A stretch of 64,000 nt of DNA. Origin: Candidatus Angelobacter sp. Gp1-AA117. GTDB lineage: Bacteria > Acidobacteriota > Terriglobia > Terriglobales > Acidobacteriaceae. The notes below the pieces were generated by a model. The model saw nothing but the letters and a program-made list of their open reading frames with translations. It made no database searches and was not told the origin of the DNA. The DNA is taken from positions 86,891 through 150,890 of the forward strand of contig QHVI01000014.1 of the NCBI GenBank assembly GCA_003223515.1. The letters run 5' to 3'. How positions within the stretch are numbered: position 1 is the first letter of the stretch; every line of letters begins with the position of its first letter. The position numbers were made by a program, and so were the translations under genes. This document shows, piece after piece, positions 63,174 through 64,000 of this stretch.

Positions 63174-63437
63174 ATGAAACGGCTTTTTGCGAGTGCCGGT
63201 CTCATGGTTTTATCGTGCTGCCTGCTGCCCTCGGCGGCACAGGACAAAGAGACCAAAGGTCCATGCCACCCGTCTCTCTCCACGTGTCCTAAGTCCGGCT
63301 GCAAGGACTCAACTTCACCGGATGGCGTGGAAAACATTCTTAAACACCAGCATCCGAAGGTCCCGGATGATTTTGTGACGCTGACCATTGACGACTTCCA
63401 GAGCTTGCCAGGGCGATCGCATTTGGAATTTGGTTGA
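63174..63437 (+). CDS. Small secreted cysteine-containing protein of unknown function
   Basis: 87 aa from ATG 63174, with GGAG nine bases upstream (a TTG at 63171 is in frame directly before it). It has a clear signal peptide: MKRLFASAGLMVLSCCLLPSA, cut before AQDKETK. The mature part is short and hydrophilic with a Cys triplet CHPSLSTCPKSGC and ends HLEFG. The CxxxxxCPxxGC pattern recurs, as I recall, in secreted proteins of Acidobacteriota, which are often longer, so this may be a truncated copy. Periplasmic or exported. Function unknown. Confidence 0.45.
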   Translation: MKRLFASAGLMVLSCCLLPSAAQDKETKGPCHPSLSTCPKSGCKDSTSPDGVENILKHQHPKVPDDFVTLTIDDFQSLPGRSHLEFG

Positions 63438-63507
63438 ACCAGCAGTGACACTTCCGTGGGAAATTGCGAAGCGAGATTCTTGCAGGAGGGTTTAGAGGGA
63501 TGGCCTG

Positions 63508-63563
63508 TGGTGCCGAAGAAGGGACTCGAACCTCAGGATTTCGGCAACTCGTTCTGTCTCAAG
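63508..63563 (-). tRNA. 3'-half remnant of tRNA-Leu(GAG) (anticodon loop to CCA); possible att site
   Basis: On the minus strand the sequence runs CTTGAGA (anticodon loop, anticodon GAG) - CAGAAC - variable-arm-like GAGTTGCCGAAATC - GAGG TTCGAGT CCC - TTCTTCGGCACCA. The 3' acceptor end and CCA match a leucine tRNA, but the bases before the loop (TATTTT) do not pair with CAGAAC and no 5' half follows. One base seems missing in the T stem. This is the usual scar of integration into a tRNA anticodon loop. Confidence 0.55.
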
Positions 63564-64000
63564 AAAATAGCGACAGCTACTGAATATAACAGACTTGCAG
63601 ATTTTGCAATGCGATCAATGAATTCAACTGCGTCAATATATTCAATACACTTCCTTGTCTGCTGGACACCATGGGATATTGATTACTCTTGAATTGGACA
63701 CCAAATCAATTTCTGTGTATGGCATTCGACCGAACGCGTCTCAATGACGCACCTTGGAAAGTTTCTCTTCTGGCCCTGTCGAAAGTTGTGGATCGTTGAA
63801 ACACAGTTCTCAGTACTGCTTCGTTACTTGGCTGATGAATTGCCTAGCGACCACCGCCTGAAAGGTGCTGAGTTGGGACTCGTGCAAGGAACTAACCGAA
63901 GTTCGTCACGGTGCGGTTGAATTCCGCGATTTTTAAGGTTGTCATCGTGACAAGTCTTTTATCCTCAATCCCCAGATTCAGAAAAGCGATGTAGTGCAGA
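63564..64000. other. Right end of window, no recognisable gene
   Basis: No frame with family features is visible in the last 437 bases on either strand. It may belong to the element that ended at the tRNA-Leu half or be plain intergenic DNA. Confidence 0.35.

Overview
The window looks like a soil Acidobacteriota chromosome segment. The clues are an ADOP-type duplicated orphan permease (a family typical of that phylum), about 55 percent GC by eye, and small dispersed palindromic repeats in several gaps. Most of it (1-50.8 kb, probably to about 57.9 kb) is one large nonribosomal peptide synthetase (NRPS) locus. The left edge of the locus is cut by the window.

Layout. (a) 1-5903, minus: 3'-truncated NRPS (C-A-T-C-A...). 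(b) 6332-14618, plus: PanP-like PLP aspartate decarboxylase, terminal NRPS module C-A-T-TE, free-standing A-T didomain, CsaA tRNA-binding protein. (c) 50825 down to 14625, minus: giant lipo-initiating NRPS (FAAL-ACP-Cstart followed by five A domains, 6413 aa), class V aminotransferase, three-module NRPS (3263 aa), one-module NRPS (1112 aa), haem-oxygenase-like diiron protein, flavin-dependent halogenase. Operons b and c converge with 6 bp between their last stop codons. (d) 51.1-57.9 kb: two paralogous family-1-like glycosyltransferases around a ChbG/YdjC-type deacetylase, and the ADOP permease. (e) 58.0-64 kb: LolA-like secreted protein, a decayed DHA2/EmrB transporter, an EACC1-caspase conflict gene pair, decayed gene fragments, and 3'-half remnants of tRNA-Pro and tRNA-Leu that suggest past integration events.

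Predicted product. FAAL and ACP load a fatty acid. A-domain codes read by eye against the GrsA positions suggest Ser (probably epimerised by a dual C/E domain), Leu-like, an unassigned residue, Val-like, Gln; then Thr (possibly dehydrated by an atypical C domain), a small residue, and two unassigned residues. The left protein adds an unassigned residue and Val. The TE module is Ala-like. A halogenase, a diiron oxidase, an aminotransferase, glycosyltransferases and a deacetylase suggest a heavily tailored, perhaps glycosylated and halogenated, lipopeptide. The most striking anomaly is in the 6413-aa protein: its third module runs straight from the A domain into an epimerisation domain, with the carrier domain cleanly absent.
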